A stretch of DNA of 64,000 nt from Marisediminicola sp040546025 (lineage in GTDB: Bacteria > Actinomycetota > Actinomycetes > Actinomycetales > Microbacteriaceae), in the NCBI RefSeq assembly GCF_040546025.1, contig NZ_JBEPNA010000011.1, positions 1 to 64,000 of the forward strand, read 5' to 3'. The notes under the pieces were generated by a model. That model saw only the letters and a list, made by a program, of their open reading frames with translations. It was not told the DNA's origin and searched no databases. Positions 51,085 to 59,297 of the stretch are shown in pieces; position 1 is the first letter of the stretch, and each line of letters opens with the position of its first letter. The translations under genes and the position numbers were made by a program.

Positions 51085-52359
51085 TCAGGGGGGCCGAATC
51101 GCCGACATCCGCGCGGTCCCGTCGTACCCGCCGGTCGGCGTTCCCAGGCCGAAGAGCGCCCCGATTGTCGGCGCGACGTCGATAGTTCGCGCCTGCTCTG
51201 ACGACACTCCGCCCGGAATGATCCGAGGGCTACCGCCGCCGATGAAGAAGGGGATCGGCTCGGTGGCCGGATGGCCATGGTTGCCCGGGATCGGATTGGA
51301 CACCACATACGGGTCGGAGAACCGCCAGCCCGCGCGGCAGCTCGCGACGAGGTCACCGGCGTTCGGCCCAAGTCGGAGCTCCTCCGGGACGTTGATCTTC
51401 AGGACCCCCGGATGCGCGGCCACGAGGGCGCGCACCTCGGCGAGTGCGCCATCGCGGGCCGCGGGGTCGCCAACCCAGTAGAGCAGGTCGACACCGCCGT
51501 TCTGGGCGATCGCGATGTTTCCTCGGAGGTCGGGGCGGTCCTTCAGGATCAGGTCCGCGGAGATCACGTTGCTCGGGATGGACCAGTCCATTGAGTGGTC
51601 GGCGAGCACCATGATGATGCTCGACTCCCACTTGCCGGTCGACACCAGGTGGTCGACGAAGCGGCCGACCTGCAGGTCGGTGGAGGCGAGCGCGGCGGTG
51701 CGCGCGGCCTGCACGGTCGTGCCGGTCAGGTCGCTGTGGCCGATCCGATCGACGTCCCCGAGGTTGACGAAGACCAGGTCAGGATCGGCCCCGTCGACCA
51801 TCGCGATGAGCGCGGTGGTGGTCGCCTCGTCCGGGGCGTGATTGGTCAACGGGATGAGCGGAGCAGGCTCCCACCGATAGGTCGCGCGCTCGCCGAAGAT
51901 GCCGAACAGGTACTCCTTGCTGAGCACCGACCCGGTAGTGCGACCGGTCGCCGCGACCCGTTCGAGCATCGTCGGGAAGACGAGGTCGGCCGGGCGGTCC
52001 ATATCGCGGACCACTGCCTCCGCACGGTCGTAGATCGCATTGGCGGGCACACCCGACCGGTCCGGGCGCACCCCCGTCATCATCATCACGTGGTTCGGGA
52101 TGGTCTCCATCACGGGCAACGACCGCGCCGACGGAAAGTTCGTGCCGCCCGTGCGGAGGGCCGCGAGCCGCGGGGTCACGGCAGCGGTTATCTCGCCGGG
52201 GCGGCATCCGTCCACCACCACCACGTAGACGCGGGTGCGCTCCGCGACCGTTCCGGGGGCCGCCCACGCGGCCCCCGGCGCTGCCGACAGGAGCACCGCG
52301 GCGCCGCCGACCGACGCCATCGTGAGGAACTGGCGGCGTGACGCGTTGACCGCGCTCAC
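51085..52359 (-). CDS. Secreted type I phosphodiesterase/alkaline phosphatase-superfamily protein
   Basis: 424 aa from GTG 52359, which overlaps the phoD stop by GTGA; an in-frame ATG at 52413 lies inside phoD. A Tat signal (ASRRQFLTMASVGGAAVLLSAAPGAAWA) precedes an alkaline-phosphatase-superfamily domain: VYVVVVDGCRPGEI (first metal Asp), MMMTGVRP, VNLGDVDRIGHSDL (metal Asp and His), LADHSMDW and NHGHPATEPIPFFIGG near the end. It probably hydrolyses phosphodiesters or nucleotides outside the cell, paired with the PhoD phosphatase. Confidence 0.82.
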   Translation of the reverse strand: MSAVNASRRQFLTMASVGGAAVLLSAAPGAAWAAPGTVAERTRVYVVVVDGCRPGEITAAVTPRLAALRTGGTNFPSARSLPVMETIPNHVMMMTGVRPDRSGVPANAIYDRAEAVVRDMDRPADLVFPTMLERVAATGRTTGSVLSKEYLFGIFGERATYRWEPAPLIPLTNHAPDEATTTALIAMVDGADPDLVFVNLGDVDRIGHSDLTGTTVQAARTAALASTDLQVGRFVDHLVSTGKWESSIIMVLADHSMDWSIPSNVISADLILKDRPDLRGNIAIAQNGGVDLLYWVGDPAARDGALAEVRALVAAHPGVLKINVPEELRLGPNAGDLVASCRAGWRFSDPYVVSNPIPGNHGHPATEPIPFFIGGGSPRIIPGGVSSEQARTIDVAPTIGALFGLGTPTGGYDGTARMSAIRPP

Positions 52360-54014
52360 TGTGCTGCCCCGACTGCTGCGGTCACTCGTTGAGTGCCGGC
52401 GATCACCTGCCACGACGCCGTGACGGCGCTCGTCGCCGCCCGGACCGTGCGATCGGAGATCGCATACCAGTCCATCCGCAGCCCGGCCGGCGTCACGTTG
52501 AGCACGGAGTAGCCGTGTGTGTCGAAGTCGAGGTACTTCACGTGCGGGTTGGACGCCCTGAAGGCGGTCTCCACCGCGAGGGACCCCGTGCGCGGCGGCA
52601 CCCTGAGGATGTCGTCGAGGTTGTCGCTCGTCACCGAGGTGCAGACGAGTTCGGTGGCGACCGAGGCGCCGTTCGTCGGGTAGGTGAGGGGATCGGCGGG
52701 CACATCACAGGCCCACCCGGAATGGATGTCGCCGGTGAGGAACACGGTGTCGGTGACGGCGTTGTCCCTGAGGTGCTTGAGTACCTCGCCACGGTCGGCC
52801 GTGTAGCCGTCCCACTGGTCGACGTTGTAGGGCACCCCATCGATCGTGGTCGTGCCGAGCAGCTCATGCATGGCGCCGATCTCACCCGAGTTCAGGGTCG
52901 ACGGGAACCTGATCGGGGTGATCATCACCGGGTTGCCGATGAGCTTCCATTGCGCGACGCCGGCGGTGAGCCCATCGAGGAGCCATGCCAGTTGGGCGTC
53001 GCCCGTGATCGTGCGGTCGGGGCTGGAGATGCCCTGGTCGACCACGCTGGGGGCCTGCTGGCTCCGATAGGTGCGCAGGTCGAGCATCGAGATGCTCGCG
53101 AGCGACCCGAATTGGAGGCGACGATACAGGATGCCGCCGCTCGTGTAGCGGACCGGCATCCACTCCGAGTAGGCCTGCTGCGACGCGGCGCGGCGCGCAT
53201 CCCACGACCCCTCCGTGGTCTCCGTGTGATTCTCGGCCCCGCCCGACCAGGCGTCGTTGGCGAATTCGTGGTCGTCCCAGGTGACGACGAATGGCGCCGC
53301 GGCATGCAAGGCCTGGAGGTCGGTGTCGGACTTGTACTGGGCGTGGCGGCGGCGATAGTCCTGCAGGACGACCATCTCGGTGGGCGGGTCGTGCGGGCGG
53401 ACGACCACGTCGCGGGCCTGGTACTCCCCGGGGGCGTACTCGTAGAGGTAGTCGCCGAGGTGCAGCACGAGGTCGAGATCGCCCCTGGCCGCAAGGTGCC
53501 GGTACGGGGAAAAGAAGCCGGCCTGGAGATTCGCGCAGGAAACCACACCGAATCGCAGGCCGGTCACCGCGGCGCCCGGCGCTGGCGCGGTGCGAGTGCG
53601 ACCGATGGGCGAGACATTTCTATTGACGCGGAATCGGTAAAAGTAGGTGGTGGCGGGGGCGAGGCCGCGCGGCTCGGCCTTCACCGTGTGATCGCGCGCC
53701 GCGCCGGTGGCCACCGTGCCTTTCGCCACGACCCGGGCGAACGTCGCATCCGTCGCCACCTCCCAGGTCACCGTGACGTTCGGACCCCGTCCGGAGCCCG
53801 GCAACGAGACGGCGTCGGGAGTGACCCGGGTCCAGAGCAGGACCCCGTCGGGCAATGGGTCACCGGAGGCGACGCCGTGACGGAAGTAAGGGCCGGAAGC
53901 GGGTGCAGCGGCATCCGCTTCCTCGGGGCCCATGGCAAGAGTCGCGGTCCCGATGGCGACTACACCGGCGGAACCCAGCAGGAGTCGGCGCGTGAGGGTT
54001 GAAGAAGGCATCAT
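52356..54014 (-). CDS. phoD: PhoD-type secreted alkaline phosphatase/phosphodiesterase
   Basis: 552 aa from ATG 54014 (54011 is also possible). Tat signal with TRRLLLGSAGVVAIGTATLA, then a fibronectin-like N-domain (PYFRHGVASGDPLPDGVLLWTRVTP) and the metallophosphatase core: VVSCANLQ (PhoD Cys ligand), LVLHLGDYLYEYAPGEY, VTWDDHEFANDAWSG and FLTGDIHSGWACD. PhoD enzymes bind Fe3+ and Ca2+ and release phosphate from phosphodiesters, including wall teichoic acids. It heads a two-gene operon with the downstream phosphodiesterase. PHO-box-like repeats lie at 54061-54078. Confidence 0.9.
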   Translation of the reverse strand: MMPSSTLTRRLLLGSAGVVAIGTATLAMGPEEADAAAPASGPYFRHGVASGDPLPDGVLLWTRVTPDAVSLPGSGRGPNVTVTWEVATDATFARVVAKGTVATGAARDHTVKAEPRGLAPATTYFYRFRVNRNVSPIGRTRTAPAPGAAVTGLRFGVVSCANLQAGFFSPYRHLAARGDLDLVLHLGDYLYEYAPGEYQARDVVVRPHDPPTEMVVLQDYRRRHAQYKSDTDLQALHAAAPFVVTWDDHEFANDAWSGGAENHTETTEGSWDARRAASQQAYSEWMPVRYTSGGILYRRLQFGSLASISMLDLRTYRSQQAPSVVDQGISSPDRTITGDAQLAWLLDGLTAGVAQWKLIGNPVMITPIRFPSTLNSGEIGAMHELLGTTTIDGVPYNVDQWDGYTADRGEVLKHLRDNAVTDTVFLTGDIHSGWACDVPADPLTYPTNGASVATELVCTSVTSDNLDDILRVPPRTGSLAVETAFRASNPHVKYLDFDTHGYSVLNVTPAGLRMDWYAISDRTVRAATSAVTASWQVIAGTQRVTAAVGAAQ

Positions 54015-54060
54015 CCCATTAGACAGCCTTCGTCCGTTATCGAACCGTAATCCGCGGTCT

Positions 54061-54078
54061 GTCCATCCGACGTTCACG
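54061..54078. promoter_or_regulatory. Possible PHO box upstream of phoD
   Basis: GTCCATC (54061-54067) and GTTCACG (54072-54078) are spaced 11 bp apart, the period of actinobacterial PhoP boxes (repeats near GTTCACC). They match that heptamer at 5 and 6 of 7 positions, about 47-64 bp upstream of phoD, on the strand opposite to the gene. Suggestive only. Confidence 0.3.
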
Positions 54079-54114
54079 TTGGTCCGCGAATTCGGTGCCG
54101 CGGGATGCCCGCGA

Positions 54115-55119
54115 CTAGCCGAGCGCGCGCAGCCGCGGCGAGAGATCGCGCTCGAACAGCTCGAGGAACCGCGTCTGGTCGTGGCCGGGGGCGTGGAAGA
54201 CGAGGTGGTTGAGGCCAGCGTCGAGGTACGGCTTGATCAGGGCGACGGCCTCGTCGGGGTCGGTCGCGACGATCCAGCGCTTGGCGACCTGCTCGATGGG
54301 CAGGGCGTCGGCGGCGGCCTCCATCTCCAGCGGGTCCTCGATCGAGTGCTTCTGCTCGGGGGTGAGCGAGAGCGGCGCCCAGAACCGGGTGTTCTCGAGC
54401 GCGGTGGCGCGGTCGGTGTCGTACGAGATCTTGATCTCGATCATCCGGTCGATCGCGGTGCCGTCGCGCCCGACCTTCTCGGCGCCCTCGGCGACCGCCG
54501 GCAGCAGCTTCTCGGTGTAGAGCTCCATGCCCTTGCCGGAAGTGCAGATGAAGCCGTCGCCCGCGCGCCCGGCGTAGCGCGCCACGACCGGGCCGCCGGC
54601 GGCGATGTAGACGGGCACCGGGGCATCCGGAACGTCGTAGAGGGTCGCCCCGACGGTCTTGTAGTACTCGCCGTCGAAGTCGATCCGCTCACCGGTCCAG
54701 AGCTGGCGCATCAGGTCGACTGACTCGCGCAGCCGGGCGAAGCGCTCCTTGAACTCGGGCCACGAGCCGTCGAAACCGGTGGCGATCTCGTTGAGGGCCT
54801 CGCCGGTGCCGACGCCGAGCATGATGCGATCGGGGTAGAGGCAGGCCATCGTGGCGAAGGCCTGGGCGAGCACGGCGGGGTTGTAGCGGAACGTCGGCGT
54901 CATCACCGAGGTGCCGATCTGCACCCGGGAGGTGCGCTCGCCGACCGCGGTCATCCAGGCGAGGGCGAAGGGGGCGTGCCCGCCGTTGTGCCGCCAGGGC
55001 TGGAAGTGGTCGCTCACCGTCACACTGTCGAGGCCGTGCTGCTCAGCCAGGACGCCGAGTTCGACCAGCTCGCGGGGGGCGAATTGCTCGGCGGATGCCT
55101 TGAGGCCCAGTTTCAGCAC
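54115..55119 (-). CDS. fgd: F420-dependent glucose-6-phosphate dehydrogenase
   Basis: 334 aa from GTG 55119, with AAGGAG 5 bp upstream; longer in-frame extensions are non-conserved. Luciferase-like TIM barrel closely matching mycobacterial FGD: LKLGLKASAEQFAPRELVELGVLAEQHGLDSVTVSDHFQPWRHNGGHAPF (substrate His and Trp), IGTSVMTPTFRYNPAVLAQAFATM, LGVGTGEALNEIATGFDGSWPEFKERFARLRES and RYAGRAGDGFICTSGKG. It oxidises glucose-6-phosphate and reduces cofactor F420. No F420 biosynthesis genes are in the window, but this implies the organism makes F420. Confidence 0.9.
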   Translation of the reverse strand: MLKLGLKASAEQFAPRELVELGVLAEQHGLDSVTVSDHFQPWRHNGGHAPFALAWMTAVGERTSRVQIGTSVMTPTFRYNPAVLAQAFATMACLYPDRIMLGVGTGEALNEIATGFDGSWPEFKERFARLRESVDLMRQLWTGERIDFDGEYYKTVGATLYDVPDAPVPVYIAAGGPVVARYAGRAGDGFICTSGKGMELYTEKLLPAVAEGAEKVGRDGTAIDRMIEIKISYDTDRATALENTRFWAPLSLTPEQKHSIEDPLEMEAAADALPIEQVAKRWIVATDPDEAVALIKPYLDAGLNHLVFHAPGHDQTRFLELFERDLSPRLRALG

Positions 55120-55274
55120 GGTGTCTCCTTGAGTCGGGTGGCACACTGATGCTATTCCGACTCGGGTTCGAGGAGCCTGCGAGTGCGCGACGAGTCTCGG
55201 CCCGTGCCGCACGAGGTGGTGACAGCGGGATGAGCCCAGGCGTAGCATTCCGACATAGCGGGGGTGTCGCGTCA

Positions 55275-55296
55275 GGCACCGGTATCGGCCGGTGCC
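55275..55296. promoter_or_regulatory. Inverted repeat upstream of the copper-storage gene
   Basis: GGCACCGG (55275-55282) and CCGGTGCC (55289-55296) enclose TATCGG, 30 bp before the gene at 55326. It could be an operator for a metal-responsive repressor or an mRNA hairpin. It does not match a known CsoR site closely. The remainder of the 206-bp divergent gap with fgd shows no other clear element. Confidence 0.4.
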
Positions 55297-55325
55297 CGGC
55301 ACTGTCCGCGTCTGGAGATCGATCA

Positions 55326-55748
55326 ATGATGAACTCAACGATGCAGATGATGCAGATGCACGAGAAGGACATGTCGATGATGGGCATGGACATGGCGATG
55401 ATGCAGGAGTGTATGGAGGCGTGTTCGGCCTGCGAGCAGGCGTGCACGATGTGCTCCAACTCGATGACCGGCGAGTCGATGGCCACCTGCATGGGCCGCT
55501 GCGCCAACACCGCCGACATGACCAACACGATGATGCGCCTGATGATGCGCCCGAACGGCATGCACAAGGAGAGCATGATGGCGATGCTCCAGGCCATGAT
55601 CACGATGTGCGGCGCGTGCGCCGAGGAGTGCATGACCCACGCCGCCATGAGCGACGATTGCCGGATGTGCGCCGAGGCCTGCCGTCAGTGCGCGATGGCC
55701 TGCCAGAAGATGATGGACTCCATGATGGGGTCGATGGCCGGGAGCTGA
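55326..55748 (+). CDS. Four-helix-bundle copper storage protein (Csp-like, DUF326)
   Basis: 140 aa from ATG 55326 or 55329 with TGGAGA about 9 bp upstream. Extremely rich in Met and with 15 Cys, arranged along helices as CMEACSACEQACTMC, TCMGRC, CGACAEEC and CRMCAEACRQCAMAC. This is the pattern of Csp proteins, whose helical bundle interior binds many Cu(I) ions. No signal peptide is seen, so it is the cytosolic (Csp3) type, protecting the cell from excess copper. The run of Met residues at the N-terminus (STMQMMQMHEKDMSMMGMDM) is unusually strong. No copper exporter or CsoR gene is adjacent. Confidence 0.88.
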   Translation: MMNSTMQMMQMHEKDMSMMGMDMAMMQECMEACSACEQACTMCSNSMTGESMATCMGRCANTADMTNTMMRLMMRPNGMHKESMMAMLQAMITMCGACAEECMTHAAMSDDCRMCAEACRQCAMACQKMMDSMMGSMAGS

Positions 55749-55760
55749 GACTCCCGCGTG

Positions 55761-55820
55761 AGCGGCCTCAGCCGGGGCCGCTCCGCTCAGTGCCGCTCGG
55801 TTCAGTGACGCTCGGTTCAG
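55761..55820. terminator. Hairpin and short direct repeats between convergent genes
   Basis: AGCGGCC (55761-55767) pairs with GGCCGCT (55776-55782), a likely bidirectional terminator after the copper-storage gene although no T-run follows. GCTCGGTTCAG is then repeated at 55795-55805 and 55810-55820, 15 bp apart; the second copy overlaps the stop codon of the convergent gene. Confidence 0.5.
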
Positions 55821-56167
55821 GCGAGTGACGCGGCGACCAGCACGTTGAAGCGCGTCTGCCCCACAGCGAGCGCGCTGTAAACCGAGTGGAGCGCGACGGG
55901 TTCGCCCGGTGCGACGAGCTCGTGAGCGTGATTCCAGACCCAGACGGTGTGGTTGCCGGCAGCATCCGCCTCGAGCAGCTCGATCGGGATCCAGCCGTCG
56001 GCGGTGGTAACCCCTGCGACGCCGTCGCGCCACTTGCTCGGGGTCGCCGACGCGAGGCGGACGTGCATCGCTGACAGCGCGTGTCCCGCGCCGTGGGCGG
56101 AGCAGGCGTCGCCGTCCGTGGAGGTGCACAGCATCGGGTTCTGCACTTTCGGCTTGAGACTGGACAT
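55817..56167 (-). CDS. Small protein of unknown function
   Basis: 116 aa from ATG 56167 (the second of two adjacent ATGs; GGAGG lies 7 bp upstream of it). Residues 1-35 contain two Cys and several His (MLCTSTDGDACSAHGAGHA); the rest is a beta-rich domain (DGWIPIELLEADAAGNHTVWVWNHAHELVAPGEPVALHSVYSALAVG). No family recognised. It converges on the copper-storage gene and its Cys/His content would fit metal handling, but that is speculative. Confidence 0.6.
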   Translation of the reverse strand: MSSLKPKVQNPMLCTSTDGDACSAHGAGHALSAMHVRLASATPSKWRDGVAGVTTADGWIPIELLEADAAGNHTVWVWNHAHELVAPGEPVALHSVYSALAVGQTRFNVLVAASLA

Positions 56168-56326
56168 CATGACCTCCGTTCGTTGCGTGGGCTCGTGGGC
56201 GTTGTATTGGAGTGTAGATTTTCGGCTCCCGGATCTCACCTGCCGTCGTCACACAACGACACACTCGCGTTGTCGTCGCGCGACGACGCGGTCGGCCGCC
56301 GCGTCTGGCCGACGTAGCCTGAACCC

Positions 56327-57544
56327 ATGAGGTTCGCGCGATTCCGGAGAGCGAGCTCGCCCGCATCCGCGGCACGGCCCCGCCTCTCCCGTGACGCGTA
56401 CGTGCTCGGCGTCATCGCATTCTTCGTGATGGTCGGCTTCGGTGTGGTCATCCCCGTGCTGCCGGTCTACGCGCGCAGCTTCGGCGTGGGCTACATCGAA
56501 GTCGGGGCGATCATCTCGGCGTTTGCGCTCATGCGCTTCGTCGCGAGCCCGTTCGTCGGCCGGATGATCGACTGGGGCGGCGAGCGCACGATTCTCACGA
56601 TCGGCATCGGCATCGTGGCCGCCTCGAGCGGCCTCGTCGGCATCGCGCAGGACTACCCGCAGCTGCTGCTCCTGCGCGGGGCGGGCGGCGTCGGCTCCGC
56701 GATGTTCAGCGTCTCGGCGATGACGCTGCTGCTGGGAGCAGTGCCGTCGCTGCGTGCCCGCTCGATCGGCTTCTACCAGGGCGGGTTCCTGATCGGTGGA
56801 ATGGCCGGCCCCGCGCTCGGCGGCCTGCTCGCGACGATCTCGCTCACCGCCCCGTTCTTCTTCTACGCCGGCACGCTCGCGGTCGCCGGTCTTGTCGGGC
56901 TCGTGCTCCTGCGCCCGCGCACCGTGCGGGGCGGGGATGCCGCGGCGGAGTCCGCGCCACCCATCCGGTTCCGCGAGGTGCTGCGCGACCGTGGCTTCCG
57001 GGTCGCGTGTGCCGCGAACTTCTCGCAGGGCTGGACTTCGTTCGGCGTGCGGGGTGCGCTCATCCCGTTGCTCGTGGTCGAGGTGCTGCGCGAGCCGACC
57101 GTCTTCACCGGGATCGCCTTCGCGTGCGCCGCCGTCGCCCAGACGCTCGCCCTGGCCCCCGCCGCGCGATTTGTCGACACCGTCGGGCGGCGCCCGGCGA
57201 TCATCGGCGCATTCGCGGTCGCCGCGGCCACCATCGCCGTCGTTCCCTTCGCCCCCAACATCTGGGTACTCACCGCGCTGCTGTGCATCTACGGTGTCGC
57301 GGCGGCCTTCATGGGCACCGCGCCCGCCGCCGCCGTCGGAGATGCTGCGGGGCCCAAGGGTGGCCGGCCGGTGGCCGTCTTCTCGATGTTCGCCGACTTC
57401 GGCGCCATCATCGGCCCGCTGGTCGCGGGATACCTCGCCGACACCGTCTCCTACCCCGTCGCCTTCGCCGTCGGCGGGATGCTTCTGCTCGCCACCTCCC
57501 TCTACGCGACCCGGATGCCGGGCGGGGTTCCCGCGCAGAAGTGA
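56327..57544 (+). CDS. MFS transporter
   Basis: 405 aa with 12 TM helices. Motif A region GRMIDWGGERTILTIGIG after TM2 and a second copy at RFVDTVGRRPAIIGAFAVA, plus LLLRGAGGVGSAMFSVSAMTLL, place it in the drug:proton antiporter-like DHA1 group. The substrate is unknown. TAGCCT (56315-56320) ends 6 bp before the ATG, so the transcript may be leaderless. The MerR regulator gene starts 39 bp downstream and may control it only through readthrough. Confidence 0.85.
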   Translation: MRFARFRRASSPASAARPRLSRDAYVLGVIAFFVMVGFGVVIPVLPVYARSFGVGYIEVGAIISAFALMRFVASPFVGRMIDWGGERTILTIGIGIVAASSGLVGIAQDYPQLLLLRGAGGVGSAMFSVSAMTLLLGAVPSLRARSIGFYQGGFLIGGMAGPALGGLLATISLTAPFFFYAGTLAVAGLVGLVLLRPRTVRGGDAAAESAPPIRFREVLRDRGFRVACAANFSQGWTSFGVRGALIPLLVVEVLREPTVFTGIAFACAAVAQTLALAPAARFVDTVGRRPAIIGAFAVAAATIAVVPFAPNIWVLTALLCIYGVAAAFMGTAPAAAVGDAAGPKGGRPVAVFSMFADFGAIIGPLVAGYLADTVSYPVAFAVGGMLLLATSLYATRMPGGVPAQK

Positions 57545-57547
57545 CTA

Positions 57548-57583
57548 TGGACAGTTGTACTATCCGATAGTTACACTATCCAC
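57548..57583 (+). promoter_or_regulatory. merR promoter with operator in the -35/-10 spacer
   Basis: TGGACA (57548-57553) and TACACT (57572-57577) are spaced 18 bp. ATG 57584 begins 6 bp after the -10, so transcription should start at the codon. The spacer contains the perfect dyad ACTATC-C-GATAGT (57559-57571). Related ACTATGG (57544) and ACTATCC (57575) flank it at 15-16 bp steps. Operators inside a long spacer are the hallmark of MerR-type control, so autoregulation by the product is inferred. Confidence 0.7.
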
Positions 57584-58300
57584 ATGCGGATCTCCGAACT
57601 CAGCGTCACGAGCGCCGTTGCCACGGCCACGATCAAGTTCTACCAGCGCGAGGGTCTGCTCCCTCCCGGCGAGGCGACGGGCCCGAACCAGGCGAGCTAC
57701 GGAGACGAGCACGTGCGCCGGCTGCGGCTCATCCGGGCCCTGATCGATGTCGGTGGACTCTCGGTCGCCTCGGCACGCGACGTGCTCGGCGCCGTCGACA
57801 CCCCCGACCTGCCCCTCGCCCAAGTGTTCGGCGCGGCGCAACGCGCCATCTCCCAAACCGACCTCTACGCGGATCCCGCCTCCGCCGAGGCGACCGCACG
57901 CGTGCGCGCGCTCGTCGCCGCGCGCGGCTGGCATGTGTCGGCCGGCAACCCCGGACTCGTCGGCGCGGCCAACGTGGTCGACGCCTTCGGCGCGATCGGA
58001 CATCCCGAACTCGCGGACCTCCTCGAGGGGTACGCGGCGGCGGCGGAGGTCGTGGCGCGGGCGGATCTCCGCTCCGTCGGCAGGCAGGCGGATGTGGCCG
58101 CGATGGCCGAGACCGTCGTCGCCGGCACCGTGCTCGGAGACGCGATGTTCGCCGCACTGCGGCGCATCGCCCAGGAGCACATCACCTTCGAGCTCTACCC
58201 GGTCGTCCACTCCGTGGCGCCGGTCCACACCCCCCTCGCGCCGGTCGCCGCAGACGCCGGGCACGACGACCCGAGAGGAATCATGCCGTGTCCGAAATGA
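57584..58300 (+). CDS. MerR-family transcriptional regulator
   Basis: 238 aa. N-terminal MerR helix-turn-helix (MRISELSVTSAVATATIKFYQREGLLPPGEATGPNQASYGDEHVRRLRLIRALIDVGGLSV). After about residue 75 an all-helical effector domain of 150 residues has no Cys, so it does not sense metals through thiols; it is more likely a drug or small-molecule sensor. The operator in its own promoter is at 57559. It overlaps the next gene by 13 bp, making the membrane protein its probable target partner. Confidence 0.85.
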   Translation: MRISELSVTSAVATATIKFYQREGLLPPGEATGPNQASYGDEHVRRLRLIRALIDVGGLSVASARDVLGAVDTPDLPLAQVFGAAQRAISQTDLYADPASAEATARVRALVAARGWHVSAGNPGLVGAANVVDAFGAIGHPELADLLEGYAAAAEVVARADLRSVGRQADVAAMAETVVAGTVLGDAMFAALRRIAQEHITFELYPVVHSVAPVHTPLAPVAADAGHDDPRGIMPCPK

Positions 58301-59256
58301 TGGCGGATGTCCACGCAGCCCATCGCCCGGAGGAGACGCCCCCGCGCATCCGCTGGCACCGCCCGCTACTCTGGCTCGCGGCCGTCATGGCCGCGCTCGC
58401 CGTGTTCGCGCTCGTCGCCCGATTCGTCGACGAGAGGGAGGTTCTCGGCGCGAACCTCTGGGACAAGCCCCTCAAGTTCGCGATCTCCACGGTGATCTAC
58501 GCGGTCACCTGGTCGTGGCTCATCGGGCAGCTCGAGCGCTCCCGGCGCGTCGCCTGGGCCTCTGGCACCGTGATCGCGGCCGCCCTCGTCGTCGAGCTCG
58601 CGATCATCGTCAGCGTCGCGGCGGCCGGAACGACGAGCCACTTCAACGTCTCCACGCCGCTCGCAACGGCCATGTGGTCGGTGATGGCGGTGTCGATCTC
58701 CGTGCTCTGGGTCGCAACCTTTGTGGCCTGCATCCTGCTGTTCCGCACCTCGCTCGGCGACCGCGCGCGCACCATCGCGATCCGCGGCGGTGCGCTCATC
58801 TCGCTCGTCGGGCTGGGGCTCGGCTACCTCATGACGTCGCCGACCGCGGCCCAGCTCGCGGACTTCGGCGGCATCGCGGGCGCTCACGCCGTCGGCGTTG
58901 CCGACGGCGGGCCCGGACTCCCGGTTCTCGGCTGGAGCACGGTGGCGGGCGACCTGCGCATCCCGCACTTCATCGGCATGCACGCGCTCCAGGCGATTCC
59001 GCTCGCGCTCATCGCGATCGAGCTGCTCTCGCGGCGCACCCCGGTGCTGCGGGATGTCGCCGTGCGCGCCCGGCTCGTCGGCACTGTGGCGGTCGGCTAC
59101 CTCGCTTTCGTCGGGCTCGTGACGCTGCAGGCGCTACGCGGGCAGTCGGTCGTGGCGCCGGACGCGGTGACGCTGGGCCTCGGCGGGGCGATCGCCGTCG
59201 TGATGGCGGCCGCGGCGCTGGTGGTCGTTGCACCGGGAAGGACGCGGGCGACGTAG
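58288..59256 (+). CDS. Multi-pass membrane protein, unknown function
   Basis: 322 aa from GTG 58288, overlapping merR by 13 bp. About eight TM helices. Conserved-looking polar stretches include NLWDKPLKFAISTVIYAVTWSWLI, TSHFNVSTPLATAMWSVMAVS and RIPHFIGMHALQAIPLALIAIELL, with buried His residues. I do not recognise the family. Coupling to the MerR regulator suggests it responds to the same signal. Confidence 0.65.
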   Translation: MSEMMADVHAAHRPEETPPRIRWHRPLLWLAAVMAALAVFALVARFVDEREVLGANLWDKPLKFAISTVIYAVTWSWLIGQLERSRRVAWASGTVIAAALVVELAIIVSVAAAGTTSHFNVSTPLATAMWSVMAVSISVLWVATFVACILLFRTSLGDRARTIAIRGGALISLVGLGLGYLMTSPTAAQLADFGGIAGAHAVGVADGGPGLPVLGWSTVAGDLRIPHFIGMHALQAIPLALIAIELLSRRTPVLRDVAVRARLVGTVAVGYLAFVGLVTLQALRGQSVVAPDAVTLGLGGAIAVVMAAAALVVVAPGRTRAT

Positions 59257-59297
59257 GCGAGCCGGGCGCGCCCGCCCTGCCCCCGCCCGTGGCGCGC

